A stretch of DNA of 64,000 bases from Aricia agestis (taxonomy: Eukaryota > Arthropoda > Insecta > Lepidoptera > Lycaenidae): assembly GCF_905147365.1 (NCBI RefSeq), contig NC_056425.1, forward strand, positions 8,129,501 through 8,193,500. Direction: 5' to 3'. The position numbers and the translations under genes were made by a program. The notes below the pieces were generated by a model that saw nothing but the letters and a program-made list of their open reading frames with translations, made no database searches and was not told the DNA's origin. This document shows, piece by piece, positions 33,620 through 44,782 of this stretch. The stretch's first letter is position 1. Each line of letters begins with the position of its first letter.

Positions 33620-34241
33620 AATAATAAGGTCAAAAACTTCAGGTACACATTTTGTATTACAATAGGTTCTAAATACTACGGCACTCAATAAATCACAAAT
33701 ATAAGCTTCTGTACATTATAAAAATCAAAGCTTAACAATTTAACTTTGACCATTGACACAACATAGATATATAATAGATTAGAGGTGAAAGAGATATAAA
33801 CATGAGTAATGTTTTCTAAGACGTCAGTCCGTAGGCGTTTAAAAGCCCATTGCTTGTTATATCTTCATATGACATATTGTTAGGTAGCCGACAAATTGAT
33901 TGTTTAACAATATATTACTATAAGCAGTTATTATGTCGGTGTATTCATTTATTTTATTGTACGTTATTTGTCATGTCATCATATTAAGATATTTTGTATT
34001 ATCGGTTAACGTATTGTTATTATTTATTAATGAACTTTCAACTGTTTGCTTTCAAGGCGGTAGATTGAACATTTTCATCAAAGAAAGCACTCTCTGGGAT
34101 AATGCTTTTAATTTAAAATATGTCACGTGTTTATAATAAAGGACAACGGCACTTGAATTTGGTAGAGATCCAGATACTTTTCGGACTAGCGCTTGTCCAC
34201 GGCTCTACTTGCGTCCGTATGGCCGATATTATGTTTCTGAG

Positions 34242-34643
34242 TAGGGTTGCCATCCGTCCGGGTTTCCACGGATTTGTCCTAGTTTGAAGGGCGTCCGGGG
34301 ACCGTCCGGCCGGGTATATGAAAAGTTTCCGGTGAAATCCGGACACTTTTGTCGAAAGAAATGCAACTTTTTAGTCATGCAACAACAAACGAAAGATAAA
34401 ACCTTGCTAAGCATACACACGGTTTCTTCTTTAATCAAAAAGTACGATTTCAAGGATCAGATTTTAACAAATTCTTGTAATTGGAATAGGAAGATGTTTT
34501 AGCAAAAATTGGCAAAACGTAATTGTAAAATGTAATTTATACTTTTTAAGAGATGTCCGGGGAAATAACCACATCGGCCACGTCGGCCAAATGTCTTTTG
34601 TCGTGCCTGACCGGCCAAGGCAATTTGGGTGATGGCAACCCTA
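34242..34643. mobile_element. hAT-like MITE, TAGGGTTGCCATCC ends
   Basis: 402 bp with ends TAGGGTTGCCATCC and GGTGATGGCAACCCTA (inverted), flanked by a perfect 8-bp TTTCTGAG at 34234-34241 and 34644-34651. Open frames within it (about 70 codons) show no known domain. Same terminal family as 7777-8142. Confidence 0.88.
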
Positions 34644-34726
34644 TTTCTGAGGTATCTTGACGAAAGTTTATGGTCTCAATAGCGTTGCCGATTGGTTAAC
34701 GTTTGACGTTAGCAAATCAAAAGCGT

Positions 34727-34925
34727 TATCCATACTAATATTATAAATGCCAAAGTGTGTCTGTCTGTTACCTCTTCACGCCCAAACCGCTGAACCGATT
34801 TTGCTGAAATTTGGCATGAAGATATTTTGAGTCCCGAGAAAGAACATAGGATAGCTTTTATCCCGAAAAAATGTACGATTCCCACGCGATAAATGTATTT
34901 TGGCGCAAGGGAGTTGTGGGCGTCT
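34727..34925 (-). repeat. Dispersed repeat B, copy 7
   Basis: CATACTAATATTATAAATGC ... GGCGCAAGGGAGTTGTGGGC; nearly full length. Confidence 0.75.
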
Positions 34926-35537
34926 ATTTGTATAATATAGCCTTATAAGCCGGATATATTAAGTATGTAATAATGAATTAAAACTACTAGAAATTTTCTT
35001 CAAGCGCACAAGATCATAATGTTCTAAATATAAATTATGTACACATATTAAACTCGCTTATGTGATCCTAGGTCACTAATCTCCAGCATTAAAGTCCTTC
35101 GTTAGTTTTCTAGAAAGTAAATAAACATTTAAATATTATTAGAGAAATTATTAAAATACAAGTTTCACTGTGCGCATCATCTGGTATGTACTACATAATA
35201 ATATTAGCAATTTGCATACGTTATAAATATTATTAATTAAATAATCGTTTTAACAGCAATAATACTCACAACTAAAATAATTTTAATTAATTAATTTTAC
35301 ATCTGCTACCAAAATAGAAATGCCAAAAAAATTAAAGCGATAAAAACAGAATATGAGATAAGAAAAATAGCATAAAATTCTATATTTTTTAACACCTATG
35401 GCGCTAAAAGCTTAGCACTAAAATAAACAAACTAAAGTTAAGAATTCGGTTTTATTGTAAAATGCTTTTAGCTTTTATGTGTATAAATGAAATTGTCATA
35501 AAATTTATCAATATTTTAATAACAGGGTCAAAATGGT

Positions 35538-36016
35538 TTAACACTCTCACTGCCATACGGGCCGCCGGCGGGTCGTATGTTTTCGAGTACGGCACGCCGT
35601 CTATATCTTACACTAAGCGAGACTAGCAAGTCGTACGGGCTGCAGGCTTACCGTATCTTTCGCGCCAAATTCTTACAAAATTTCAGTTATGATTTCAAAC
35701 AATTGACAAGTTTGTCACGCCACACCTAATAATGAATCATAAGTCCGCCGGCCGCCCTTTTAATCTGGTAGCTTTACTTTTCTATAATAGCAGGCCACGC
35801 ACTACAAAATTGATATGAAATTACGAGGTCGTAGCGGACCGCACGGCGTGCTGGTGAAAATAAACAGTGAGCCCGCCAGCGGCCCGTATGGCCTGCTAAA
35901 CTCGTTAATGAATATTCACCTTGGCCTGCAAGGGTAAACAAAATTTCGGCCGCTGGCGTCCCGCACGGCCTGCTGCACTGAAAAAATCTTTATAAGGGTG
36001 GCAGTGAGAGTGTTAA
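35538..36016. mobile_element. TTAA-type MITE with GC-rich internal repeats
   Basis: 479 bp bounded by TTAA with perfect inverted ends CACTCTCACTGCCA / TGGCAGTGAGAGTG. The inside has repeated GC-rich blocks in both orientations: ACGGGCCGCCGGCGGGTCGT, CGTACGGGCTGCAGG, GGACCGCACGGCGTGCTGG, CAGCGGCCCGTATGGCCTGC, CCCGCACGGCCTGCTGCAC. They stand out against the AT-rich surroundings and look like subterminal binding-site repeats. Confidence 0.82.
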
Positions 36017-37011
36017 ATATAGTATAGGGTCAAGTCTGAACAACTGTGTATCGAATGTGTCATGCACAATGATACAATGAACCTATACAGATAATATGTT
36101 ACGTCCATACTATTTTCCGGCTTAAATCTCTTCCGAACAATTTTCAAATTCAAAATTGTAAACATTGACAAATTTGACAGATAAGTGAAGCAAAAGATAC
36201 GAAAAACCATTTACATAAAAGATACAGTTCTATTTTTAAACGTCGAATCGTATCGCTGTCTCTTTCTTCGCCTGAGCTATGACGAAAATTCGATTTTTTC
36301 TAGATTGTTCGAAAAAATAATTGAAAATGTAAATAATCGAGGTATTTATTGCAATCAAGACATGTGGTAAGAGATTCCATGTGTTTTATTTACTTTCGAG
36401 TCATAATTGGTACATTTTCGATACACGCACCACGTCATTTTCAATTTATTTAGGTAAGACAAGACGCGGCAGGTTCGTGACTGCGCTCGATGCAGACTAA
36501 ACAACAGACGGCCCAATTGGGCCGAATCTGAATCTTAATTATTATCGCGCGGTACTAACATATCTGCTTTGAGTTTTTCATCATTGGTCATAATGGTGAC
36601 ACTTCTGAAAGTGAACCTACAGGAATGACACATGGTTGAGGATTCAATCTATAGTTTAAAAATATTTTAAAGATAAAATCAACTCAGTCTAAACAGTAAA
36701 GTAACAAAATCTGACAAAAATACCTAGTGTGATTATTTTCATAGAAAATTTATTAATTCTTTTTATTTTAACAACTGCTTGATAACTTAAACACTGGCCC
36801 TGGGACTTAATAGTCGACGGAACAGAAAAAAAATCTATAAACTCGTCCCATTGGGACGAAATCTTGTTGGACGAACAAACTTTACTCTAAAATTGGGTCG
36901 AAAGTAAGTCGAAATTGTTATTTATTTGATGAGGTCTATCGAAGTGCGTCTATCCGTCACCTCTTTACGCTTAAACCACTGAAGTAATTTCGAAAAAACT
37001 TAGCATGTATA

Positions 37012-37230
37012 GCCGGTCAAGAAAGTGAAGAAATTAAAAAATGGCAACATCGCATTGTCATCCCTTTTTTCTAATAGCGTTTTCGGCATCTGAACTGCCC
37101 CGGGGCAGGGTGGGCCGGCAGGATACGGAAGCAGCCGAAGTTTAAATGCCGAAAACGCTATTAGATTAATTTGAAAGGGATGACACTACGATGTTGCCAC
37201 TTTTTAATTTCTTCACTTTCTTGACAGACT
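37012..37230. mobile_element. Foldback MITE (GTCAAGAAAGTGAAGAAATT ends), copy 1
   Basis: Arms GTCAAGAAAGTGAAGAAATT / inverse, then TGGCAACATCG and TAATAGCGTTTTCGGCAT pair with the right side. The centre is GC-rich (CTGCCCCGGGGCAGG). A shorter relative with the same arms is at 63504-63634. Confidence 0.8.
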
Positions 37231-37309
37231 GTAGATTCCTTTGGTCCCGGGCCGCAAAAGAAGATTGAATAACTAGTTCTTTTTTCAAAAATAGTTTCCG
37301 CGCTATATA

Positions 37310-37540
37310 AATGTACTAGATGACGCCCGCAACTCCGTTGCGCCAAAATTTGTTTATCGTGCAGAAACCGTACATTTTTCCGGGGTAAAAAGTATCCTAT
37401 GTCCTTTCCCGGGACTCAAACTATATCCATGCCAAATTTCAGCAAAATCGGTTCAGCGGTTAGAGCGTGAAGAGGTAACAGACAGACAGACAGACAGACA
37501 GACACACTTTCGCATTTATAATATTAGTATAGAAATGCAA
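37310..37540 (+). repeat. Dispersed repeat B, copy 8
   Basis: ACTAGATGACGCCCGCAACT to CGCATTTATAATATTAGTAT with a (CAGA)n expansion near the 3' end. Confidence 0.8.
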
Positions 37541-37922
37541 CATGTACCCGTGTACTTTTTGATGTTAAAAACGATCAAAACACTCAAAATGCCTCCTATT
37601 TTTTAGCGTTTCTATCGTTTTTAACATCAAATGAAACGGGGGGGGTAGTCAAATGTAACTTTAAATTGTTAGGTAATTTTTAAACCACTTGTAAATATTT
37701 ATAAGCAGTAAGAAGAAGTATACATGAAGTGTTATATAAACTAGTTTGCTATGTAATACATGTGAAAGTATATATATTTGTGTATTTGTAAAGATAATAA
37801 CGAATAACGATGTCTATTCAAATATTTATTAGTAAAACTAGATTTTTGGTCCTTGGCTCCATTTGGTACTGTATATCCTGTGGCTCCATTTACTTTATTA
37901 AAAAAAACGCTGTATTTAAATA

Positions 37923-38170
37923 ATCGGCCAAGTGCGAATCGGACTCGCGCACTAAGGGTTCCGTACCGTTCTAGAGCAAAAATAGGCCAAAAATGTGACT
38001 TTTGTATATTTGTATTTACTTACTTATAATATTAAAATAATACAAAGGCCTTAATTATATGTGTATTGTGTACTTTAATGTTTATTAAAGTACACAATGC
38101 ACATATAATTAAGGCCTTTGTGAAAATTCCAAGTTTCAACCAGTAGCCAATAAAATCACGTTTGTTGTAT
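37923..38170 (+). repeat. Dispersed repeat A, copy 7, containing a hairpin
   Basis: ATCGGCCAAGTGCGAATCGG ... TAGAGCAAAAATAGGCCAAA, then the hairpin 38042-38121, then GTTTCAACCAGTAGCCAATA and ATCACGTTTGTTGTAT of the family's middle. The 3' half is missing. Confidence 0.65.
38042..38121. repeat. 38-bp hairpin (one mismatch), 4-nt loop
   Basis: ACAAAGGCCTTAATTATATG... (38042-38079) pairs with 38084-38121; loop GTTT; one mismatch (GTGTATTGTG versus GTGCATTGTG). Confidence 0.88.
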
Positions 38171-39906
38171 AAGACGTGTGATATGATATGATATGACGTA
38201 GCGGCGTAAGCGGTCACGGGACTGTGGACGCTAGCGGGAATAGATGTTTCGAAACTTTGAATGCCCATAAAATCAAAACTACATAAAAAAATTATTTCAG
38301 TGATAGCCCATTTATCGAGGAAGGCTATAGGCTATATGTTATCACGTTAAAACTAATAGGAGCAAGGAAATAGAGGAAAATGTCGAAAAAACGGGGAATT
38401 TATTTGAAAGGGCTTCTCTCATGAACTACTGGAGCAATTTTTATGTTGTTTGGCACAGATAAGATGTAGACCTCGTGCAGGATCATAGGCAATTTTTTGT
38501 GGATTAATTTGTCTGCGAAACATCTAATTTACACGGGTGAAGCCGCGCGGTACGTCTAGTAAAAGATGTATGTCCTTTACGGTTTGGAAGGGATAGAAAC
38601 ACGCTTGCAATGTCTGTCCCTTATTTTAATAAAAATATATATCTCAAAGGGCATCATTGACATATATATTATCGAGTAAGTATACTAAATATATAGATAT
38701 AATATAGTAGACATAATATATCTCTCGACGTACGCATGTTAGGGAAAAAGAGATAATATAATATGTAGATATCGACAATATAACTACGCTCGAGAGTGAG
38801 ATATCTCCTTATACGCGTGCTGGGCCGGCAGAGCATAATTTTTTAAGTACTTAGCTACTACCTATGCTACTACCATGCTGAATTCGTCACAATTTTTTAA
38901 GTATTCCTATTCTAATTGTGTCAAAGAGTAATTATTATAAATGTTATGTACTTAAGTGCGTGTATAATATTAATCAGGATTTGAATTTTGTAATAAGTAT
39001 ACAATGTTTATAAATTATTATAAACCAGTAACCAAATTGATACAAACGATTTCTTGTCTAGAATTTATTTTTTATCAATTAACAATTTTAATTTGTAAAG
39101 GGAACCTGTTTTATAACGTAGGTGTTGCTCTATAGTTTAAATTTCGAACATCTCGAATCATTAATTATTATTATTGAAATATCGATTTATTTTTACATAC
39201 CAATTTACCACATAACAATAACAACAGATTTACACACCATCAGATTCTATCGATTTTAGTGTGGGTTAGAAATTACCGGTCTTTACTATAACTAGCTGTT
39301 TGACCGAGCTTTGCTCGGTATCCGATGAAAATGACATTTTCTAGAAATGATTCCTAGCTAGATCAATTTATCGCCCCCGAAACCCCCTATATACTAAATA
39401 CTAAATTTCATGAAAATCGTTGGAGCCGATTCCGAGATTCCAATTATATATATATATATACAAGAATTGCTCGTTTAAATATATAAGATTATAGATTGAA
39501 ATAATGGTAAATGGTCAACTCAATCATGATTTAAAAATTAAAATAGAGTTCCTTTTACATCCTAGAGACGATTTTATTAATTGGTTAAAACGTAGGAATA
39601 TTTTTTAAATAACATTTGCCATTTTAACACAAAAGATAATGCGGTCTGAGTAGATATTAATTATACTTTTTACAGATATATCATTGCTGATTATTTTTCG
39701 CTATTTTATAGCTTTATAATTTTTAATGTAGTAACTAGTAACAACCATAGCAATATTCAATAGTATATTATATAATATTTTGACACTCAACACTTCCGAA
39801 TTCTTGACCGCTACATTTCATACATATTTAGAAGCGAGTAATTAAAATAAATGAGTTTTAGTTTAAAACTTATGGTCGTTTAAGCACCATACCTACTATA
39901 ATATTA

Positions 39907-40022
39907 TATATGTCGTAGGATGATTTGATAAATCCGTGTTTTCGCGAAATCCCTAGAATTTTCGCGAAAATTCTAGGGATTTCGCGAAAACACGGATTTA
40001 TCAAATCATCCTACGACATATA
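39907..40022. repeat. 116-bp perfect palindrome, no loop
   Basis: Every base of the left 58 nt (TATATGTCGTAGGATGATTT ... AGAATTTTCG) pairs with the right 58 nt. The centre is the self-complementary TTTTCGCGAAAA; a second TTTTCGCGAAA lies within each arm. No flanking duplication recognised. Confidence 0.93.
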
Positions 40023-40411
40023 CACTTGATACGTTTTAATTCAGTTATTAGTTATTACATAAGATGTTGTTCTTGGGAACCGCGTATTTTGCAAGAAGAT
40101 TCACGTATATATTTTCGGCATCCATGCTCGGTGCCAAACCAAAATATTGAAATGCGTTGTTAAGTTTTTTTTTTGTGTAAGGAACATTCCCTTAATTGTA
40201 AGTTATTCTAAGGTAGGGTTTTTGTATTTGTGGTAAATTTTTGTAGTATGTTGCGATGGTTCATGTTTAATATTTTATCACCACTGTTCATAACATAAAG
40301 CTGCTAAAATGTAGAGTTGTAGAAAACAGTTCAATAAACTGTAACCTTAATGATAAAGGAAAATATAAACTTTTATAAATTGTTAAAATTAAACTTAGCA
40401 TAAATAAAAAA

Positions 40412-40942
40412 AATCGGCCAAGTGCGAGTTGCACTCGCGCACGAAAGGTTCTGTACCATTATATTACTTATAACAAAAATTGTTTTTTTTTTGTAATAAA
40501 ATTAATATTAATTAATTATTAATTAATTATTAATTATTAATTATTTTATTAATTATTTTTATTAATTTTTTTTTTAATTTTATTATTAATTATTGAAGTA
40601 TAGTAATACCTATTAGGTATATACAATTAGGTAATTTGTGAACATTTCAGGTGCCTACGCGTAGTACTCTGTAGCCATCATTGATATCGAGCAAAAAAAT
40701 GGCAATAAAATCACGTTTATTGTATGGGAGCCCCCCTGAAATATATAACCCATTTTGTTCTTAGTATTTGTTGGTATAGCGGCAACAAAAATACATAATC
40801 TGTGATTTCAATTCTCTAGCTATTACCGTTTTTGAGTTCTTCCAGTTACAGCCTGGAGTCAGACAGACGAACAGACAGATGAATAGACATCGAAGTCTTA
40901 GTAATAGGGTCCCGTTTTTACCCTTTGGGTACGGAACCCTGA
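40412..40942 (+). repeat. Dispersed repeat A, copy 8
   Basis: ATCGGCCAAGTGCGAGTTGC ... ACCCTTTGGGTACGGAACCC; near full length with an AT-rich expansion (TTAATTATTAATTAATTATT) at about 40500-40590. Confidence 0.75.
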
Positions 40943-41233
40943 TAAATTATAATATAATGATAAAATAAAAACAAAACTAAAGTTATTTACATGCTCTACT
41001 AAATAAATTAAGCATTGTATACTAATTGACTTATATTTAATAGCTTATAAAATGTCAATAAAATTTTAATACTTTGAAAAATTATAACTACAATAAAGTT
41101 AAATATAATTGCTTTGTAATCGCACCGTAATTATAAATTATCGCTGTCTAGGCAACATTTATTGCACTTATTTCAATTAACTTTACAAGTATAATAAACA
41201 ATGAAAATATGTAACAATAAACAATGCAATTAC

Positions 41234-41400
41234 CTGTAGTCTGCGATACAGCAAGAGTTCACAATTTGCATACTGTCACTGGGGTGTCGTACTGTCACTC
41301 GTGCGCACATCAACTGTCACTACACACCGCGGGCGAGGCGAGTGCACCGTGCCGCGCATGCGCCATATCTACCGCGATGCGCGCGCGCTGACAGGCCGAT
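41234..41400 (-). promoter_or_regulatory. CpG-rich promoter and probable non-coding first exon of the membrane-protein gene
   Basis: A GC- and CpG-rich island in otherwise AT-rich DNA (GCGCGCGCATCGCGG, CCGCGGTGTG) ends on the minus strand in the textbook donor GACTACAG|GTAATTGC at 41234/41233. No long frame crosses it. The next coding sequence downstream on that strand is the membrane-protein exon 1 at 14,528, so this is the simplest 5' UTR exon for it. Several CAGTGACAGT-like repeats sit just before the donor. The transcription start is not fixed by sequence; the 41400 limit is approximate. Confidence 0.45.
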
Positions 41401-41627
41401 AGTATGATAGTATTTCGCGCCATCGAATTCCGAGGGCTAATTCAAACGGTATTCTAATTCGGAAGGCCCTTAGAAAGTTTACGTGTGATATATTTTAGTG
41501 CATTAATTTTCAATATGTTTGAGTAGTTGTTTAATTGTGAGTGTACACATTTTTGTGTAGGTAAAGTAATTTTTATTTTTTCAAAATTATTTCAAAATTA
41601 TTATGATGAAAATTTATTTATTTTACA

Positions 41628-41850
41628 CTAGCTGTCCCGGTAAACGTTGTTTTGTGATAAAATGATTTTACCTGTCTTCCTGCTTTTCTCTTGAAGTTTT
41701 TTCTGGACTTTTTTTTCTATAGACCTCACGAAGCCCGAGATCTTTCCAACGAATGCAAAACCGTGGAAATCAGTTCATGCGTTCTGGAGTTGTAGCGTCA
41801 GGAAGGAAACTGGAAAACCCGACTTATTTTTATATATTAGATAATATAAT
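41628..41850 (+). repeat. RTE-tail-like repeat near the putative promoter
   Basis: CACTAGCTGTCCCGGTAAAC through TCTTTCCAACGAATGCAAAA to TATATATTAGATAATATAAT. Confidence 0.5.
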
Positions 41851-42922
41851 AATTAGGTAGTACGACGCGACGTCCAAAAAAAATTAAGTAAGTACAGATT
41901 CTGAGACAGGCAATAATATTTTTAAGTTCAAAATATAATATCTATTAAGTTTTGTAAGAAAGAAGCTAAACTTTTCCTAGATCTATGCTTTTCAAAATTA
42001 GGTAGAAGCCACGAACATTTTTAGAACGTAGGAAATAGGAAGTAAAGATCAAACGTAGATATTATCTAAAGATAGAGACAGTTATCAGGTTGATCATTAG
42101 AGGTCCGTTACTAAGTCGGATCAAGTGGAAATAGAATATTACAGGAACTGAGGACGACGGAGTTAGGGCTACCAATAATTTACTATTTGTGAAGACTGAT
42201 GGTTCAAACAGAGCTAGAAGTTTAAGAAACATAACTGTTAAACATTATTGAAATTTTGTACCTTACACATCTCGGTAAAGTAAAGAAACTGAAATTCATA
42301 AATGTTTTATTTCTCAGAACTTATGAAGAATCATTTTCAAGAAAATTTACGTAGTCGGTATCGAGTATCGACAAAAACTATAGCTTTAAAGTCATGATAT
42401 AGAGCTACAGATCGAAAATTCCTAATACAGAAGTAGAGTAGACCGCCGGCGCGGCGTAGGAAAGGAAGTAATATCCCAACTACCGTGCGGCGAAGTGTGT
42501 AGTCTTGCTGTTTTGATTTTACTTCGGCCGCCATTTTCCGTGCAGTGTGTGAGCTGTGAAGTTCAACCCGTTCTTTTTTATATTCTGCCAGCCCTAGCCT
42601 AAATGGTAGTCATGTATTACGTGACACTGACGTAAGACGCAAGAGCTTCTAGATGATGGATCGATTCGAAAATAAAAGATATTAACATAATAAAATCATA
42701 ATCGACCCATATTAATATAGGAAGTCTTCCGATTTTCTTGCGTAAATAAAAGACCCCATTAAAATTGCTAATCATCTTCCTAACGTGTTACGTATTATGT
42801 GTCGTGTCGTGGTCGTGGCGTAAAAAAAGTTAGAGGTTTATGTTTTTTATTTTTGGTAATTTTGTTGTAGCTGAAGACTAATAAAGTAATAAATAATAGT
42901 GAAAAAAAAACTCAAAAACACG

Positions 42923-43217
42923 CTTTTTAGGGTTCCGTACCCAAAGGGTAAAAACGGGACCCTATTACTAAGACTTCGTTGTCTGTCCGTCTGTCCGTCT
43001 GTCCGTCTGTCCGTCTGTCCGTCTGTCCGTCCGTCCGTCTGTCCGTCTGTTTGTCTGTCTGTCTGTCGCCAGGCTGTATCTCAAGAACCGCTGTAACTAG
43101 ACTTCTGAAATTTTCACAGATTGTGGCATATCTGATGCCGCTAAAACAAAAAATGTTAAAACAAAATATTATTCATATTTAAGGGGGGCTGCCGAACAAC
43201 AAACGTGATTTTTGTTA
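42923..43217 (-). repeat. Dispersed repeat A, copy 9, with expanded TGTCCGTC minisatellite
   Basis: Starts TTTTTAGGGTTCCGTACCCA and stops after CAAACGTGATTTTTG. The TGTCCGTC stretch is expanded to about 90 bp at 42980-43070; the open frames reading SVCPSVRPSV here are repeat artefacts. Confidence 0.75.
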
Positions 43218-43335
43218 CATACATACAGTCCAAGCTAATAAAAGCCAACGATATCAAAATACGTTAAAATACGTTCTAATTCTATGATAAAAGCGTGTTA
43301 AAATTGTAAATTGTCATTGTTCTTACATAGACAAA

Positions 43336-43505
43336 AATAATAATAATAATACATAAAAAATGTTTTATTTCTGAGTAAATTTGAATCAAATTTTTTCAGA
43401 ATGTCTACCTGATGCCTACTCGTACCACCGGTTCGGGAACTACCCCGGCGAGAAGAACCGGCGTAAGAAACTCGCACGGGTCCCACTTTTTACCAAAAAA
43501 GTGAG
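43336..43505 (-). repeat. CR1-like LINE 3' UTR fragment, copy 2
   Basis: Almost identical to the 3' end of the LINE at 50047 (AAAAAATGTTTTATTTCTGA, ACCACCGGTTCGGGAACTAC, CGGCGAGAAGAACCGGCGTA, ACCAAAAAAGTGAGAG): a 5'-truncated insertion of the same family. Confidence 0.75.
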
Positions 43506-43699
43506 AGAAATATAATGATAACACCAAATATTGCTATCAATTTTAAGAAATTTGAGACGCAACCGGCTTCTGTATCTTTCCAATGTTTCGGGATTCATAA
43601 CAAATTTTAAATTGAGACAAATTATTATATTGTAATAGCCAAGGTAGCCAAATAGAGTGCTAGCCTTTTTTTTTCGCATTAACGCGTAATTCATACGTG

Positions 43700-44028
43700 G
43701 GAGAGCCATGCTTCGGCACGAATGGGCCGGCTCGACCGGATAAATACAACGTTCTCACAGAAAACCGGCGTGAAACAGCGCTTGCGCTGTGTTTCGCCGA
43801 GTGAGTGAGTTAACCGGAGGCCCAATCCCTACCCTATTCCCTTCCCTACCCTCAACTATTCCCTTCCCTTCCCTACCCTCCCCTATTACCCTATTCCCTC
43901 CTAAAAGGCCGGCAACGTACTTGCAGCTCTTCTGATGCTGCGAGTGTCCATGGACGACGGAAGTTGCTTTCCATCAGGTGACCCGTTTGCTCGTTTGCCC
44001 CCTTATTTCATTAAAAAAAAAACGCATT
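43700..44028 (+). repeat. Dispersed repeat E, copy 3 (left half of inverted pair)
   Basis: GGGAGAGCCATGCTTCGGCA ... CCCTTCCCTACCCTCCCCTA minisatellite ... TCCATCAGGTGACCCGTTTG. Confidence 0.75.
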
Positions 44029-44240
44029 CGACTGGGGATGGGGACTCCCGCTGCGGATATGTGGGGCTCATCGCGGCGAAGATGGTATGTGCCGCGACCC
44101 TACCCACTAAAACTCTGCGACGCTCCTCTCGCCACCCAAGACGAAGCCACGGGCGCGACACACCCACCGCGTCTGTGGCCGTCCGACCTTTGTTAGACCA
44201 CACTCATTTGGGGGCGCTTCTCGCCCCGAGAGTGCTAGCC
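44029..44240 (+). repeat. Dispersed repeat D, copy 1
   Basis: GC-rich block CATTCGACTGGGGATGGGGA, GCGGATATGTGGGGCTCATC, CCCACTAAAACTCTGCGACG. Related to 45955-46190 and placed between two inverted copies of repeat E. Confidence 0.55.
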
Positions 44241-44248
44241 TACGAATG

Positions 44249-44545
44249 ATGGGAAGCAACTTCCGTCGTCCATGGACACTCACAGTATCGGAAAAGCAGC
44301 AGGTGCGTTGCCGGCCTTTTAGGAGGGAATAGGGTAATAGAGGAGGGAAGGGAAGGGAATAGGGGAGGCTAGGGAAGAAAATAGGAGAGGGTAGGGAAGG
44401 GAAAAGGGTAGGGGATTGGGCCTCCGGTAAACTCACTCACTCGGCGAAACACAGCGCAAGCGCTGTTTCACGCCGGTTTTCTATGAGAACGTGGTATTTC
44501 TCCGGTCGAGCCGGCCCATTCGTACCGAAGCTTGGCTCTTCCACA
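44249..44545 (-). repeat. Dispersed repeat E, copy 4 (right half of inverted pair)
   Basis: GATGGGAAGCAACTTCCGTC, GCAGCAGGTGCGTTGCCGGC, GGGAAGGGAATAGGGGAGGC minisatellite, AACACAGCGCAAGCGCTGTT to CGTACCGAAGCTTGGCTCTT; reverse orientation to copy 3. Confidence 0.75.
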
Positions 44546-44782
44546 TCAATATAAGAAATTTAAACAATAATAATATATTATAGCACAAAATGACTGTTAA
44601 TTGATCTTATCACTTATGAAGAACATAAAATACTCCTTATAAGTCCAAAATCATTAGCATCATGAAGAGAAATCTTTATTTTTTTACGCTAGTTTGTTTA
44701 TCGAATATAATTATAGACCTACTATTTTTTAGTGTTTTAGAATATAATACAAAATATCATGTTTCTTATTATTTTATTATCC

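Larger units (their letters stand above)
14529..41233 (-). other. Putative 26.7-kb first intron (no host exon seen)
   Basis: No open frame here has coding character or matching splice sites. The content is AT-rich spacer plus dispersed repeats, MITEs and hairpins, the recognisable ones listed separately. Plain AT-rich stretches where I see nothing more include 14.6-15.6, 21.4-22.4, 27.6-28.3, 31.7-32.3, 34.9-35.5 and 38.6-39.2 kb. Confidence 0.4.

Noticed and set aside
42980..43070. Regular short repeats that might suggest a CRISPR-like array
   Set aside because: Simple tandem TGTCCGTC units without spacers, in a eukaryotic repeat.
42979..43182. Open frames rich in SVCPSVRPSV
   Set aside because: They are translations of the expanded TGTCCGTC minisatellite in repeat A, not genes.
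43935..44436. Overlapping open frames of 70-109 codons on both strands
   Set aside because: They lie entirely in GC-rich dispersed repeats D and E and change with copy; no domain.
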